Shown here: piece after piece, positions 54,896 through 62,880 of the stretch
How the letters are laid out: each line of letters begins with the position of its first letter
Position numbering within the stretch: position 1 is the first letter of the stretch
Assembly (NCBI RefSeq): GCF_001613545.1
Contig: NZ_BDCO01000002.1
Location: forward strand, 3,472,001 to 3,536,000
Direction of reading: 5' to 3'
From: Terrimicrobium sacchariphilum
Lineage (GTDB): Bacteria > Verrucomicrobiota > Verrucomicrobiia > Chthoniobacterales > Terrimicrobiaceae
DNA length: 64,000 bases
The notes under the pieces: generated by a model
The model's input: only the letters and a program-made list of their open reading frames with translations
The model's database searches: none
Told to the model about the DNA's origin: nothing
Made by a program: the position numbers and the translations under genes

Positions 54896-55849
54896 TCAAA
54901 GGGCGGGGGACAGCGAAAACGTGCGTTCGTAGGTGTGCAGAGCGGCGGAGGCGGAGGGGGGGATGCCATTCCCGGCGTCTTCGATCATGGACTGCCACTG
55001 CGTCTTGAGGTCGCCAGGAGAGGTCATCGTGGAAGCATCGAAATCCTTCATCCTGTCGGCCAGCGCGGCGAGCTGCTCATCCGTGATCAGCTTCCTGCTC
55101 TTGGGATCCACGACCGCGATGGTCACGACGATGGCGGCAACATCGCGCAGCCCGTCGACCGATGACCGTCCGGGTATACGGGTATCCCATGGCGTCGCGC
55201 TGGCCATGGACGGGAAAACGACCCCATTCACATTCTGTCCGCGCAGGAGATAATAATACTCCAATCGGAAGACCTGCGGCCCGGCATTCTCATAGCGGGA
55301 ATCCGCCTGGGTGGCGGATACTGCCGCCGGCCAGTTGGAGGAGATCCTGTTATCCCCCGAGGCGGAAACGAGCGGCCCTGACGGGCCCGAGTAAGCGACG
55401 GACGATGCGCCGCTCCACTCCAGCCCGCACCCCAGCCGCTCCAGGTGATTCAACGGCCCTCCGGCATCGCTCTCATTGATCCGCCAGGCAACGACGGAGA
55501 CCGGACTTTGCATCGCAGCGCTAGCCGAGGAATACCCCGGGACCTGACTGTAGAAAGCCATCCGGTCATTGCCCGTCTGGGGATTGCTGCCGGAGGCGTC
55601 GCCCACCGCCGACTTCAGAAAATAGTCCACATCCGGCCGCCGCATCATCTGCGCAAAATCCACCGCCATCCGGCCAAACACCGCCCTCGCCTGGGCATCC
55701 GCATCCATGCGCTGGTTCCGGGACCCCGTCACTGCCGTCGCCGAACCAAAGATCTGGCTGATGAAGACCAGCAGCACGGCGAGGACCGCCAGAGATACGA
55801 GCAGTTCCACGAGACTAAAGCCACGCCAGGCCGCCCGATTCCATCTCAT
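54896..55849 (-). CDS. Pseudopilin, Verru_Chthon cassette protein C-like (GspJ-like)
   Basis: ATG 55849 (MRWNRAAWRGFSLVELLVSL) has an AGGA 9-12 bases upstream, gives a normal prepilin leader and lies 19 bases after the B stop; the frame extends to 55903. The product of 317 residues has the prepilin sequence RGFSLVELLVSLAVLAVLLV (Glu at +5) and a periplasmic domain with ARAVFGRMAVDFAQMMRRPD early and DGLRDVAAIVVTIAVVDPKS late. It matches GspJ in size and is followed by the A gene after 7 bases. Confidence 0.8.
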   Translation of the reverse strand: MRWNRAAWRGFSLVELLVSLAVLAVLLVFISQIFGSATAVTGSRNQRMDADAQARAVFGRMAVDFAQMMRRPDVDYFLKSAVGDASGSNPQTGNDRMAFYSQVPGYSSASAAMQSPVSVVAWRINESDAGGPLNHLERLGCGLEWSGASSVAYSGPSGPLVSASGDNRISSNWPAAVSATQADSRYENAGPQVFRLEYYYLLRGQNVNGVVFPSMASATPWDTRIPGRSSVDGLRDVAAIVVTIAVVDPKSRKLITDEQLAALADRMKDFDASTMTSPGDLKTQWQSMIEDAGNGIPPSASAALHTYERTFSLSPAL

Positions 55850-55868
55850 GGTGAATATCCTGGCCACG

Positions 55869-56333
55869 TCAGTTTCGATCCAGGGCAACAAAGGATTCCG
55901 CATATGCCACGGGTTCCGCCGCAGAAGACGGCCAGGAGATCTTCAGATGAGCAAGCGTAGCCCTTCGGCTATCCGTCCCATTGGGAGGAAATGTGACGGT
56001 CAAGCGGTACCGTGACTTTGAATCCGCCGTCTTCGACCAGCTGCCATTTTCGTCGAGAAAAAGCGTGGCGACGCTTTGCGTGGTGACGGGGTTGGCTGGA
56101 ATCTCGATGGCGTAACGCTGCGAGGCAGCCTTCTGCCCCGCAGGACTCGTCCCCGGCGTTGCTCTCAGATCGGCGGCAATGCTCGAGAGAAAGCCAGCCG
56201 CCGCCGTCTGCTCGACCGCCGCCTGATTACTTCGCAGTCCGACGGGGATCAGGCCAAAGACAACGACCAGACAGAAAGCAGCCACCCCGAGGGCAAGCGT
56301 CACTTCCACCAGGCTGAAGCCCCTCGCCTTCAT
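55869..56333 (-). CDS. Pseudopilin, Verru_Chthon cassette protein B-like (GspI-like)
   Basis: The 154-residue protein begins MKARGFSLVEVTLALGVAAF, a short prepilin leader with cleavage before F and Glu at +5, then VVFGLIPVGLRSNQAAVEQT, matching the cassette 1 B protein (VGTLPVGLRSSQQSRSQ). Length fits GspI. It starts one base after the D-gene stop and is followed by C. Confidence 0.82.
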   Translation of the reverse strand: MKARGFSLVEVTLALGVAAFCLVVVFGLIPVGLRSNQAAVEQTAAAGFLSSIAADLRATPGTSPAGQKAASQRYAIEIPANPVTTQSVATLFLDENGSWSKTADSKSRYRLTVTFPPNGTDSRRATLAHLKISWPSSAAEPVAYAESFVALDRN

Positions 56334-56334
56334 C

Positions 56335-57072
56335 CTACCTCCGATAGATCTTTACGTTGCCAGCAACTCCGCTCACCTGGATGGCGGTCAGGTTGCTCTC
56401 CTGAGGATCCACGACAGCTCCTCGCGCAGGCTGCAAGCCGATCTCCACCACAGGCCGCAAAGCGCTGCCCGCATTGTTGATACGCGCTTCCCCGCGAGGA
56501 TTGAACTCGATGGCTTTTTGAAAAACATAGCCCCCCATGGAAAAGGGTGTCTGCGAGACCGCGCCACTTTCAACCCATGCTCCCCCGTCGTTCGCGGGCG
56601 GGCGTGAATCAAAATCCGCCCCGCCGCCCGTCCCTTCCGGGAAGGTTTTCAACTGCATGTTTTCGATTTTCACCGCCCGGCTGAGAGGCGCGACCCGGTC
56701 CGCAGGAAGCTGCCCGGGGCTGGCCAGATCATAAATCATGGTGCCATCTTTGGAAGCGACCACCCCGACCACGATCCGGCCCTTCCCCGCGCTCCCGGGC
56801 GTAGTTGCAGTGACGTTCTCCTCAAAAAATCCGACCCATACATAAGTATTGCGCGACATGGCATAGGAGCGCGCGTTCTCGATGATCGACGCCACCTCAT
56901 AAGCCGCCGACGAAACATTCGCCGCCCGATTGATCCCGGTGAATGCCGGAGCCGCTATGCCCATGATGGTGATCATGATCGCCATCACCACCAGCAACTC
57001 CACCAGGCTGAAGGCTGCCGAGGAACCTTTAGCCAGAGAGCATTCCACTGGTGTGCTGGATAGTTTGGTCAT
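56335..57072 (-). CDS. Pseudopilin, Verru_Chthon cassette protein D-like (GspH/FimT-like)
   Basis: The 245-residue protein has the prepilin sequence AAFSLVELLVVMAIMITIMG (Glu at +5) after a 19-20 residue leader, then a GspH/FimT body: YEVASIIENARSYAMSRNTY, VWVGFFEE, and a C-terminal IEFNPRGEARI strand. It is first in cassette 3, giving the order D-B-C-A, which corresponds to GspH-I-J-K. It is transcribed away from the GntR/LacI regulator. Confidence 0.82.
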   Translation of the reverse strand: MTKLSSTPVECSLAKGSSAAFSLVELLVVMAIMITIMGIAAPAFTGINRAANVSSAAYEVASIIENARSYAMSRNTYVWVGFFEENVTATTPGSAGKGRIVVGVVASKDGTMIYDLASPGQLPADRVAPLSRAVKIENMQLKTFPEGTGGGADFDSRPPANDGGAWVESGAVSQTPFSMGGYVFQKAIEFNPRGEARINNAGSALRPVVEIGLQPARGAVVDPQESNLTAIQVSGVAGNVKIYRR

Positions 57073-57133
57073 TCAATCAGGGGGAGTGGATGACTAAAAA
57101 CTATCGCGCCACCGACACGCATCAAAGTTTCGT

Positions 57134-57150
57134 TTGAAAAAAACTTTCAA
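57134..57150. promoter_or_regulatory. TTGAAA-N5-TTTCAA inverted repeat
   Basis: Perfect 6-bp arms around AAAAC, 62-78 bases upstream of the cassette 3 start. It could be a second operator or overlap promoter elements. Confidence 0.35.
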
Positions 57151-57166
57151 TTTGGCTGACCATTTT
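57150..57166. promoter_or_regulatory. TTTGG-N4-CCA palindrome, site 3 (candidate autoregulatory operator)
   Basis: ATTTGGCTGACCATTTT ends 6 bases before the GTG of the regulator, where binding would block its own expression. It is preceded by CA, as is site 4. Confidence 0.5.
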
Positions 57167-57171
57167 AAAGA

Positions 57172-58329
57172 GTGCGAAATCCCTCCATCGACATGACTCC
57201 AGGCTCTCCATCGCTATTCCAATATCAGGACACCGTCGGAAAACTCCGGCTGTATATCGAGCAAGAAAAGCTGCGTCACGGCGACAGGCTCCCGCCGGAA
57301 CGAAAGTTCGCCGAGCTGTTTGGCGTAGGTCGACCCACGGTTAATAAAGCCATCGCCTGCCTGATAGCGGAGGGATTCCTCCGCCGCGACGGATACAAAC
57401 TCTATGTCGCCGGATCACCGCTGACAGCGCCAAAGGCAACGCACATCGGCGTCCTATGCCCGCACCCTCTGCACAAGAAGCAGCGCATCTTTCATAACCT
57501 CGTCGAAGCCGCCCACGACGTGTGCCATCTCGCCAAGGTGGGCTTTACCCCAATGCTCTCGGTGGATGGTCCGCAGCAGCAGGAGCAACTCTCCGAGATG
57601 CTAAAGCTGAAGACTGACGGCATCGTGATCTGGCCTCATCCCGATCACGACTACATGGAGACCTTCAAGCGCATCACGGATCGCAATATTCCACTCGTGG
57701 TCAACGACTGCAACTGGGGGCCGTTTGATTATGTCGGTGTCGATAACTTTGCCGGCATCCAGACCATCCTGGAACACCTCGAGAAACAGGGACATCTCCA
57801 CATCGCCTACGTCACAAAGCACATGTCCTATCCCAACGTCGAACAACGATGCGAAGCATATCGTTACCTGGCCGCCCGGATGTTCTCGGAATCCTCGCCC
57901 GGCAGGGTCTACCAGATCCCGCTCGAGTCCGAAGAATCCCTGCCGGAAATCATCAAAAAGATTCAGCGCAAGGACAAGGAGGTGACCGCCATATGCTGCA
58001 GTCATGACATGGTCGCCATCGAGGTCATCCGCGCCTGCCTCCAGCAGGGCATCGATGTTCCCGAGCAGATTTCCGTCACGGGATTCGATGGTATCGAGGC
58101 CGGGGAAACCTGCCACCGCCCTCTGACCACCGTATGTCAGGATTTTTATCAAATGGGATTGCTCGCGGTGGATCTGCTGATTCGCCGGATCCGTATGAAA
58201 CACATCCGCCACGCCGCTCAAATCCAGCAAATCCGCGTCATTCCTCACCTCGTCGTCCGTTCCTCTACCGCCCCCGCTCCCCAAAAATCTCGTCGCAGGC
58301 CCGCAGCAACGGCAAGAAAGCACAACTAA
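57172..58329 (+). CDS. GntR-type HTH / LacI-like sensor transcriptional regulator
   Basis: The 385-residue protein (GTG start; ATG 57193 is possible) has a GntR winged helix (residues about 17-80: GKLRLYIEQEKLRHGDRLPP, RKFAELFGVGRPTVNKAIAC). A LacI-type sugar-binding domain follows with well-kept signatures: HIGVLCPHPL, LKLKTDGIVIWPHPDHD, YVGVDNFAGIQTILEHLEKQ, VTGFDGIEAGETCHRPLTTV, then AVDLLIRRI. The layout recalls AraR. It probably responds to a sugar and controls the divergent cassette 3-GH38 operon. TTTGG-N4-CCA sites in its own promoter and three more intergenic regions are proposed targets. Confidence 0.88.
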   Translation: MRNPSIDMTPGSPSLFQYQDTVGKLRLYIEQEKLRHGDRLPPERKFAELFGVGRPTVNKAIACLIAEGFLRRDGYKLYVAGSPLTAPKATHIGVLCPHPLHKKQRIFHNLVEAAHDVCHLAKVGFTPMLSVDGPQQQEQLSEMLKLKTDGIVIWPHPDHDYMETFKRITDRNIPLVVNDCNWGPFDYVGVDNFAGIQTILEHLEKQGHLHIAYVTKHMSYPNVEQRCEAYRYLAARMFSESSPGRVYQIPLESEESLPEIIKKIQRKDKEVTAICCSHDMVAIEVIRACLQQGIDVPEQISVTGFDGIEAGETCHRPLTTVCQDFYQMGLLAVDLLIRRIRMKHIRHAAQIQQIRVIPHLVVRSSTAPAPQKSRRRPAATARKHN

Positions 58330-58582
58330 CACCGGCTTCACGAGGCATCCGCCGGGACGAGCGGAGATCACCTTTTCCTTTTCTCCGCCTCATTCCAAAG
58401 CAAAAGACCGAACGCCTTTCTTCGGAATGCGCCTACAATTTGGAAAGCCAATTTAGAAACTAGGTTTTACTTTTCGATTGGGAAACAGCGCTTCAAGCGA
58501 GAAACTCGACACGAAGCCATTTCAGAACCGATCGCGCAGCGTTGCTGGACGCAGGAAGGCCGCAAAACTATCGAACCCAAAC
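58330..58582. promoter_or_regulatory. Region between regulator and secreted protein
   Basis: The 253 bases contain a hairpin with perfect GCGGAGA/TCTCCGC arms (58361-58367, 58382-58388), perhaps the regulator terminator, and operator-like site 4. Confidence 0.4.
58438..58455. promoter_or_regulatory. TTTGG-N4-CCA palindrome, site 4 (candidate operator)
   Basis: ATTTGGAAAGCCAATTTA, about 128 bases upstream of the secreted protein start, shares CAATTTGG, CCA and TTTA with site 3. Confidence 0.45.
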
Positions 58583-59431
58583 ATGAGAATACCCCCTCTG
58601 AACATGATCGCCCTTTCGGCGATCATTCTGACATCGCCTCTGTGCGCAAACACTTTCGTTTACGAGCCATTCGCCTATTCCCTGGAAGACGGAGCCGATA
58701 TGAAAGGCGTCTCAACAACCGCCCAGGGGCTGAATGGCAAATACCGCCTGAAGATCACTCCCACCTCGGCGAGTGATGGCACCGGAGCGGCCACATTTAC
58801 CGCCATAGGACTCGAATTTGGGAAGGGCTTCCATCCGGTGTCGGGCGGTGCCGTCACCGTCACCGCTACGGCAGGCAGCGAAAAGAACGGCCTCCCCACC
58901 CGTACCGAGCTCTCCGTAAGCCTGAGCGCCGCTCCGACAGGCACCGTCTACTACAGCTACCTGTTCAAATTCGATAATGACTTTCCGCCCCAGAATTCCG
59001 GCAGCACCACCACTTCTGTCCGGTTCGGCGACCTTATTCTGGCCCCAAACTGCTCCCGAAATTTCCGAAATTCCGCCGGAGTCGGCCTGGGAAAGATCAC
59101 AGCGATCAGCAGCGATTTCAATCCGTTGGGTGAGGCCGTCTATCTGGTGATCGGCAAGCTATCCGGTCCAGAAGCCTGGATCTGGATACTGGATTACCCG
59201 AGCTATGAGCAGTGGGTCCAAAAAGGCGCTAGGGAGGATCAGCTCGCGGGTTTCTCCCTGGCCTCGGCAATAGCGGCCCCGGCAACGGGATCTGTCAATA
59301 CATCTGGCGAGTGCAAGATCGAGGTGTTTTCCGGAAATTTCGCTGGCAAGGCAATGTCCATGTGTCTTGACGAAATCGTCGTCGGAGCCTCCCTGGTCGA
59401 CGTAACCACCGGCCCTGCCGCACAAAACTAA
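58583..59431 (+). CDS. Secreted protein of unknown function
   Basis: ATG 58583 (MRIPPLNMIALSAIILTSPL) supplies a signal peptide; the frame extends to 58478. The product of 282 residues is beta-rich (TFVYEPFAYSLEDGADMKGV, TRTELSVSLSAAPTGTVYYS, YLFKFDND, ECKIEVFSGNFAGKAMSMCL, DEIVVGAS). The DEIVVG ending is common in LamG/concanavalin-like domains of planctomycete and verrucomicrobial secreted proteins. No PEP-CTERM tail or catalytic motif is visible. It likely belongs to the third locus because operator site 4 precedes it. Confidence 0.65.
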   Translation: MRIPPLNMIALSAIILTSPLCANTFVYEPFAYSLEDGADMKGVSTTAQGLNGKYRLKITPTSASDGTGAATFTAIGLEFGKGFHPVSGGAVTVTATAGSEKNGLPTRTELSVSLSAAPTGTVYYSYLFKFDNDFPPQNSGSTTTSVRFGDLILAPNCSRNFRNSAGVGLGKITAISSDFNPLGEAVYLVIGKLSGPEAWIWILDYPSYEQWVQKGAREDQLAGFSLASAIAAPATGSVNTSGECKIEVFSGNFAGKAMSMCLDEIVVGASLVDVTTGPAAQN

Positions 59432-59584
59432 CAGCCGACATCAAAGATCGCCAAATTTCTGCGATGCCAACAACCTTAGCATCAGTCAATATTCATGTGA
59501 CGCCCTGGTTACCAGCAAGCATCTCAGCAAACGCAAGGCGGCCTCAGACCTGCGCCGGCAATATCCAGACAGGAACGGAAAACA

Positions 59585-60127
59585 ACGGTCGAACCTATAG
59601 GTCCCGCGGCTGGAGACGAAATCTTTGCCTGCTTTAGTTTCTCCGACGACGTGCGCGGAACATTCGAGAGCAGACGCAAGCTTCCCGGTCCCTCAGCTGG
59701 AATCGTCCAGATGGGACTTACCATAGTGGGATCGAAAGGCGCTCTGTCCATGCGCTTGAATGACGCCACAACCCCGGTTTGCAAACTGCGCATCAGGCGC
59801 TCCCTCTCCCCACTGGAAGACGAGACTCTCTTTGAGGAAGTCCCGTCGAGAGAAAAATGCTTTATTGCGGGATCGGAACCGCTCGACCACTCCTTATGCG
59901 GGCGCCCAGACATTCCTCACGCCCCTTTCTTCCTTGAAGCCAATCGCTTTGCCGCCTCGGACTTGATAAATTCCATTAATGAGAACCGGCATCCTGTCTC
60001 CAACGTGTTCAACGCTCGAATGGCGCAGGAAATGATCTACGGCGTTTACGCATCGACTTTGACGAAGACAAAGATCGATTTCCCCTCGCCAGCCGACAGC
60101 ATTCGCTGGAGCAATGACTGTAAGTAG
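59585..60127 (+). pseudogene. Remnant of Gfo/Idh/MocA oxidoreductase (C-terminal half)
   Basis: An open frame of about 180 codons reads DEIFACFSFSDDVRGTFES, then GLTIVGSKGALSMRLND, and ends with SINENRHPVSNVFNARMAQE, IYGVYASTL. These match the C-terminal domain and final helices of Gfo/Idh/MocA sugar dehydrogenases, usually 350-450 residues long. The N-terminal NAD-binding half (GxGxxG) is absent upstream, where frames are closed. The piece is therefore a truncated relic; the real homologue may be elsewhere in the genome. Confidence 0.6.
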
Positions 60128-60199
60128 TGCCCGCGATGCATAGGGACCTATTTCCAGCCCTCAATTGACAGTACCCCTTGCGGAGCCCCGATCCCTCTC

Positions 60200-60467
60200 T
60201 CCACGGAAAAGTGAGAAGGGCAAGTCCTATTTTGGCGTCTGCCGTAGCGACCTCTACCTCCACCCGCGCTCGCTGCTCGTTTTTGACCTTCGAAAGCCGG
60301 ACCTCGGCCACGGAAAAATGGGATGTCTCGAGCGCCTTCCAAACTTCTTTGCCGTTGCTCCAGATTCGGGCATAGTAGCGGCTGCTCTCGCCTTGCCGAA
60401 TGAGGTTCTGCCGGAGCTGTTTAGCCCATCTTTTTGGGGATCGTGGAGCCGGATTTCGCATCCGCAC
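60200..60467 (-). pseudogene. Remnant of tyrosine recombinase (integrase) N-terminal region
   Basis: About 89 residues from an ATG at 60467 read LRQNLIRQGESSRYYARIWS, then NGKEVWKALETSHFSVAEVR and LSKVKNEQRARVEVEVATAD. This is the SAM-like core-binding beginning typical of phage-type integrases. After LALLTFPW the frame loses similarity, and the catalytic domain with Arg-His-Tyr residues is absent. It marks a decayed mobile element. No attachment site or terminal repeat was recognised. Confidence 0.55.
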
Positions 60468-60856
60468 CGCAGAACAGCACCGTAGAAAAAATCAAACGGA
60501 GGATGAAAGGAGTATGCTCGCAGCAACAAGTTTAGGCCAGTTCTCAAGAACTGGTTTAATATCTCCATAGGGAATCGCTCGGCCGTCCATTAAATTCGCC
60601 ACCAATCTGATCCGCCGCACGTTTAAGATCAATAGATCAACAACTCGCACCATATGGGATGCGATCAAGCGCATCCACGACGCACAGGAAAACTTCTCCT
60701 CCAAAGATCACTCCATCCGGGATCTTGTTTCAGGATAGTCCAGAAGAACTACATGAGAGCCATCTTTTGAGCGAAGCAGATCGGCTTCCAGAGCTTCCAA
60801 AACCATGGATGAGAATCCGTCTATTACGCACACCAATTCCTAAGGCAACGAAGGCT
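60468..60856. other. Non-coding or degraded stretch before symporter 2
   Basis: The 389 bases contain only short frames. One + strand frame (60630-60738) reads TIWDAIKRIHDAQENFSSKD and ends SIRDLVSG; I do not recognise it. With the two remnants next to it, this looks like decayed sequence. Confidence 0.35.
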
Positions 60857-62806
60857 TCAGTGATCACTGACGTTGTGGTGATTGACGACCATGCCGTTGT
60901 CGAGAACGTCGACTCGTTCCTGACGGAGGCGGCTGAAGAAAAGCTTCATGTCGCGGATGCCTCCCCAGGTGAACCAGATTGCCGTCGCCGCGGCGAAAAA
61001 GACGGGGATGCCGATGCCTACGATATGCCAAAAGTGTGACCAGACCGCGACCGGCCATGGGGCGATGAGGTTCCACGCGGTACCAACGACGAAAACGATA
61101 AACCAGATCATGCTCCAGACAAAAATGCCGCCTGCGAGCCACTTGTCGCCACTGGTAAAGTGCTCGTCGAGACCGATAAGCTTGCCCCAGGTGACGCGTT
61201 TTTCCGAGCGAGTTTCAAACTTCTTCTCCGAGGCGACGGCGTACTGTCCGCGATGCAGCATGCGGTCCATGTTGAAGTCCTCGCGACAGGTCAGGAGCGA
61301 GACCGCACCGTAAACGACACAGGCCAGGATCGAGCCGAAGAAGGAAATCTGCATGCCATTGAGGGGAAAGGCATCACCCCAGATCTGCCGGGCGATGATG
61401 CCGGAGGAGACAAAGGTGAAACCTGTGAGCAAGCCCGCCCAGGCCCCGGCGGTGGTGCCTTTCTTCCAGTACAATCCCCCGACGATGGCGATGCCTGCGC
61501 CGCCTACGTAGAGGGCCTCGGTCACCGCAAACCACATCATCACGTACTCGGTTTGCTTGAACATGCACCCAAAGCAAAAGGCGAAGAGCGCCACGCCGAC
61601 CATGGACCACCGCAGGAGGCGGATGTGATCATTGGGCGCAAAGGGCTTTTTGCGCAGCGGCAGGATGACGTCTTGAATAAAAAGGCTGCCCCAGGAGAGC
61701 AAATGCGTACCGTCTCCTCCGAAGATGCCCATGAGCAGCACGATGCACAGGAGACCCTTTATGCCTTCTGGAAGCATATAGACGATGGCAATCGGGACTG
61801 ACATCTGCGATTGCATAGTCGGGTCTCCGATCCGGGCGATCTCCGCCTTGGCCACAGCGGAGGCCGCGGTAAAGTCGGGGTGCGCGAGAAAGGTCATCGC
61901 GCAAACAGCGAGGAGGGTAATGACCGCTCCGTTGCCGAGACCTTTCCAGTTGGCCATGATGCCGCCCATGCGCGATTCGTGCGCTGTCACGGCGGCAGTG
62001 CTATAGGCCCCCTGGTTCTGCCATGCCATCGTCCGGTAGATCATGCCAAAGATGATCATGAGCATGAACCAGAGGTTGAAATCCTTGATGGCAAAGGAGT
62101 CGAACGGGTTCAGTAGCGACTCGCCAGCCGGGCGATTCTCCAGCACCTGGGATACCTCGCCCCAGCTGAACATCGTCATGAGAAAGGCGATCACGATGAC
62201 AAAGATGACCATCGTGACCATGCCCTCGATGCAGTTGGTCACCATGAGCGTGATGAGGCCGCCGGAGAGCGTCAGCGACAGGCTGATGATCAGGAGCAGG
62301 GCCATCAGCGGAATGTGCGTGGCGATTTGCCACCCAAACATGTTCACCGTCTGAGGAAGGCCGAGGAAATACGTCATGAATCTCGCCCCCACCACGGGGA
62401 TGATGCCAAAGTTGGCCATGCCGGCGGCAAACCCGAGAAACCCGGTGAAGAGGCGGAACCGCTTGCTGTAGCGAATCTCAAAAAACTGCGCCAGCGTGAG
62501 AGCGCGTGTCTCGCGGAAGCGATAGATCACCCATCCGCTGATCGTGACAATCAGCATGATGGGGATGCTCAGCCACGTCCACCACGAGAGAACGAAGCCG
62601 GACCGCGATATCATCTCGAACGTTCCCACGAAGACCACCGCGCCCGCGCCCTGCTCTCCCTTTGCGACAGCCAGCAGGTAGCGACCGGCCATTCGTCCGC
62701 CAGAGAGAAAGTCCGCGACCCCTTTCATGTAGCTTCGCGTGTAGACCGCGACAAAAAGGAGGCCAATAAGGGGTAGCGAGATCAGCAGCCAGTCGATCGT
62801 ATGCAT
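60857..62806 (-). CDS. Sodium:solute symporter (SSS family)
   Basis: The 649-residue membrane protein (MHTIDWLLISLPLIGLLFVA) has about 13-14 hydrophobic segments and closely parallels the symporter at 32118-34163 throughout: FLSGGRMAGRYLLAVAKGEQ, FRETRALTLAQFFEIRYSKR, and LLMGIFGGDGTHLLSWGSLF. It probably imports a sugar with sodium. It lies 74 bases downstream of a glycosidase gene on the same strand and would be co-transcribed with it. Confidence 0.88.
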   Translation of the reverse strand: MHTIDWLLISLPLIGLLFVAVYTRSYMKGVADFLSGGRMAGRYLLAVAKGEQGAGAVVFVGTFEMISRSGFVLSWWTWLSIPIMLIVTISGWVIYRFRETRALTLAQFFEIRYSKRFRLFTGFLGFAAGMANFGIIPVVGARFMTYFLGLPQTVNMFGWQIATHIPLMALLLIISLSLTLSGGLITLMVTNCIEGMVTMVIFVIVIAFLMTMFSWGEVSQVLENRPAGESLLNPFDSFAIKDFNLWFMLMIIFGMIYRTMAWQNQGAYSTAAVTAHESRMGGIMANWKGLGNGAVITLLAVCAMTFLAHPDFTAASAVAKAEIARIGDPTMQSQMSVPIAIVYMLPEGIKGLLCIVLLMGIFGGDGTHLLSWGSLFIQDVILPLRKKPFAPNDHIRLLRWSMVGVALFAFCFGCMFKQTEYVMMWFAVTEALYVGGAGIAIVGGLYWKKGTTAGAWAGLLTGFTFVSSGIIARQIWGDAFPLNGMQISFFGSILACVVYGAVSLLTCREDFNMDRMLHRGQYAVASEKKFETRSEKRVTWGKLIGLDEHFTSGDKWLAGGIFVWSMIWFIVFVVGTAWNLIAPWPVAVWSHFWHIVGIGIPVFFAAATAIWFTWGGIRDMKLFFSRLRQERVDVLDNGMVVNHHNVSDH

Positions 62807-62880
62807 GGAAAGTCAAGGAGTCGGAAAAACCCGACGGGAATGTGGGTGCGGTGGGAGAGACGTTGGAACCTTTCAGGGCA

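Larger units (their letters stand above)
57073..57171. promoter_or_regulatory. Divergent promoter region of cassette 3 and GntR/LacI regulator
   Basis: The 99-base spacer holds a perfect inverted repeat TTGAAA-AAAAC-TTTCAA (57134-57150) directly followed by a TTTGG-N4-CCA palindrome (57150-57166) that ends 6 bases before the regulator start. Confidence 0.55.
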
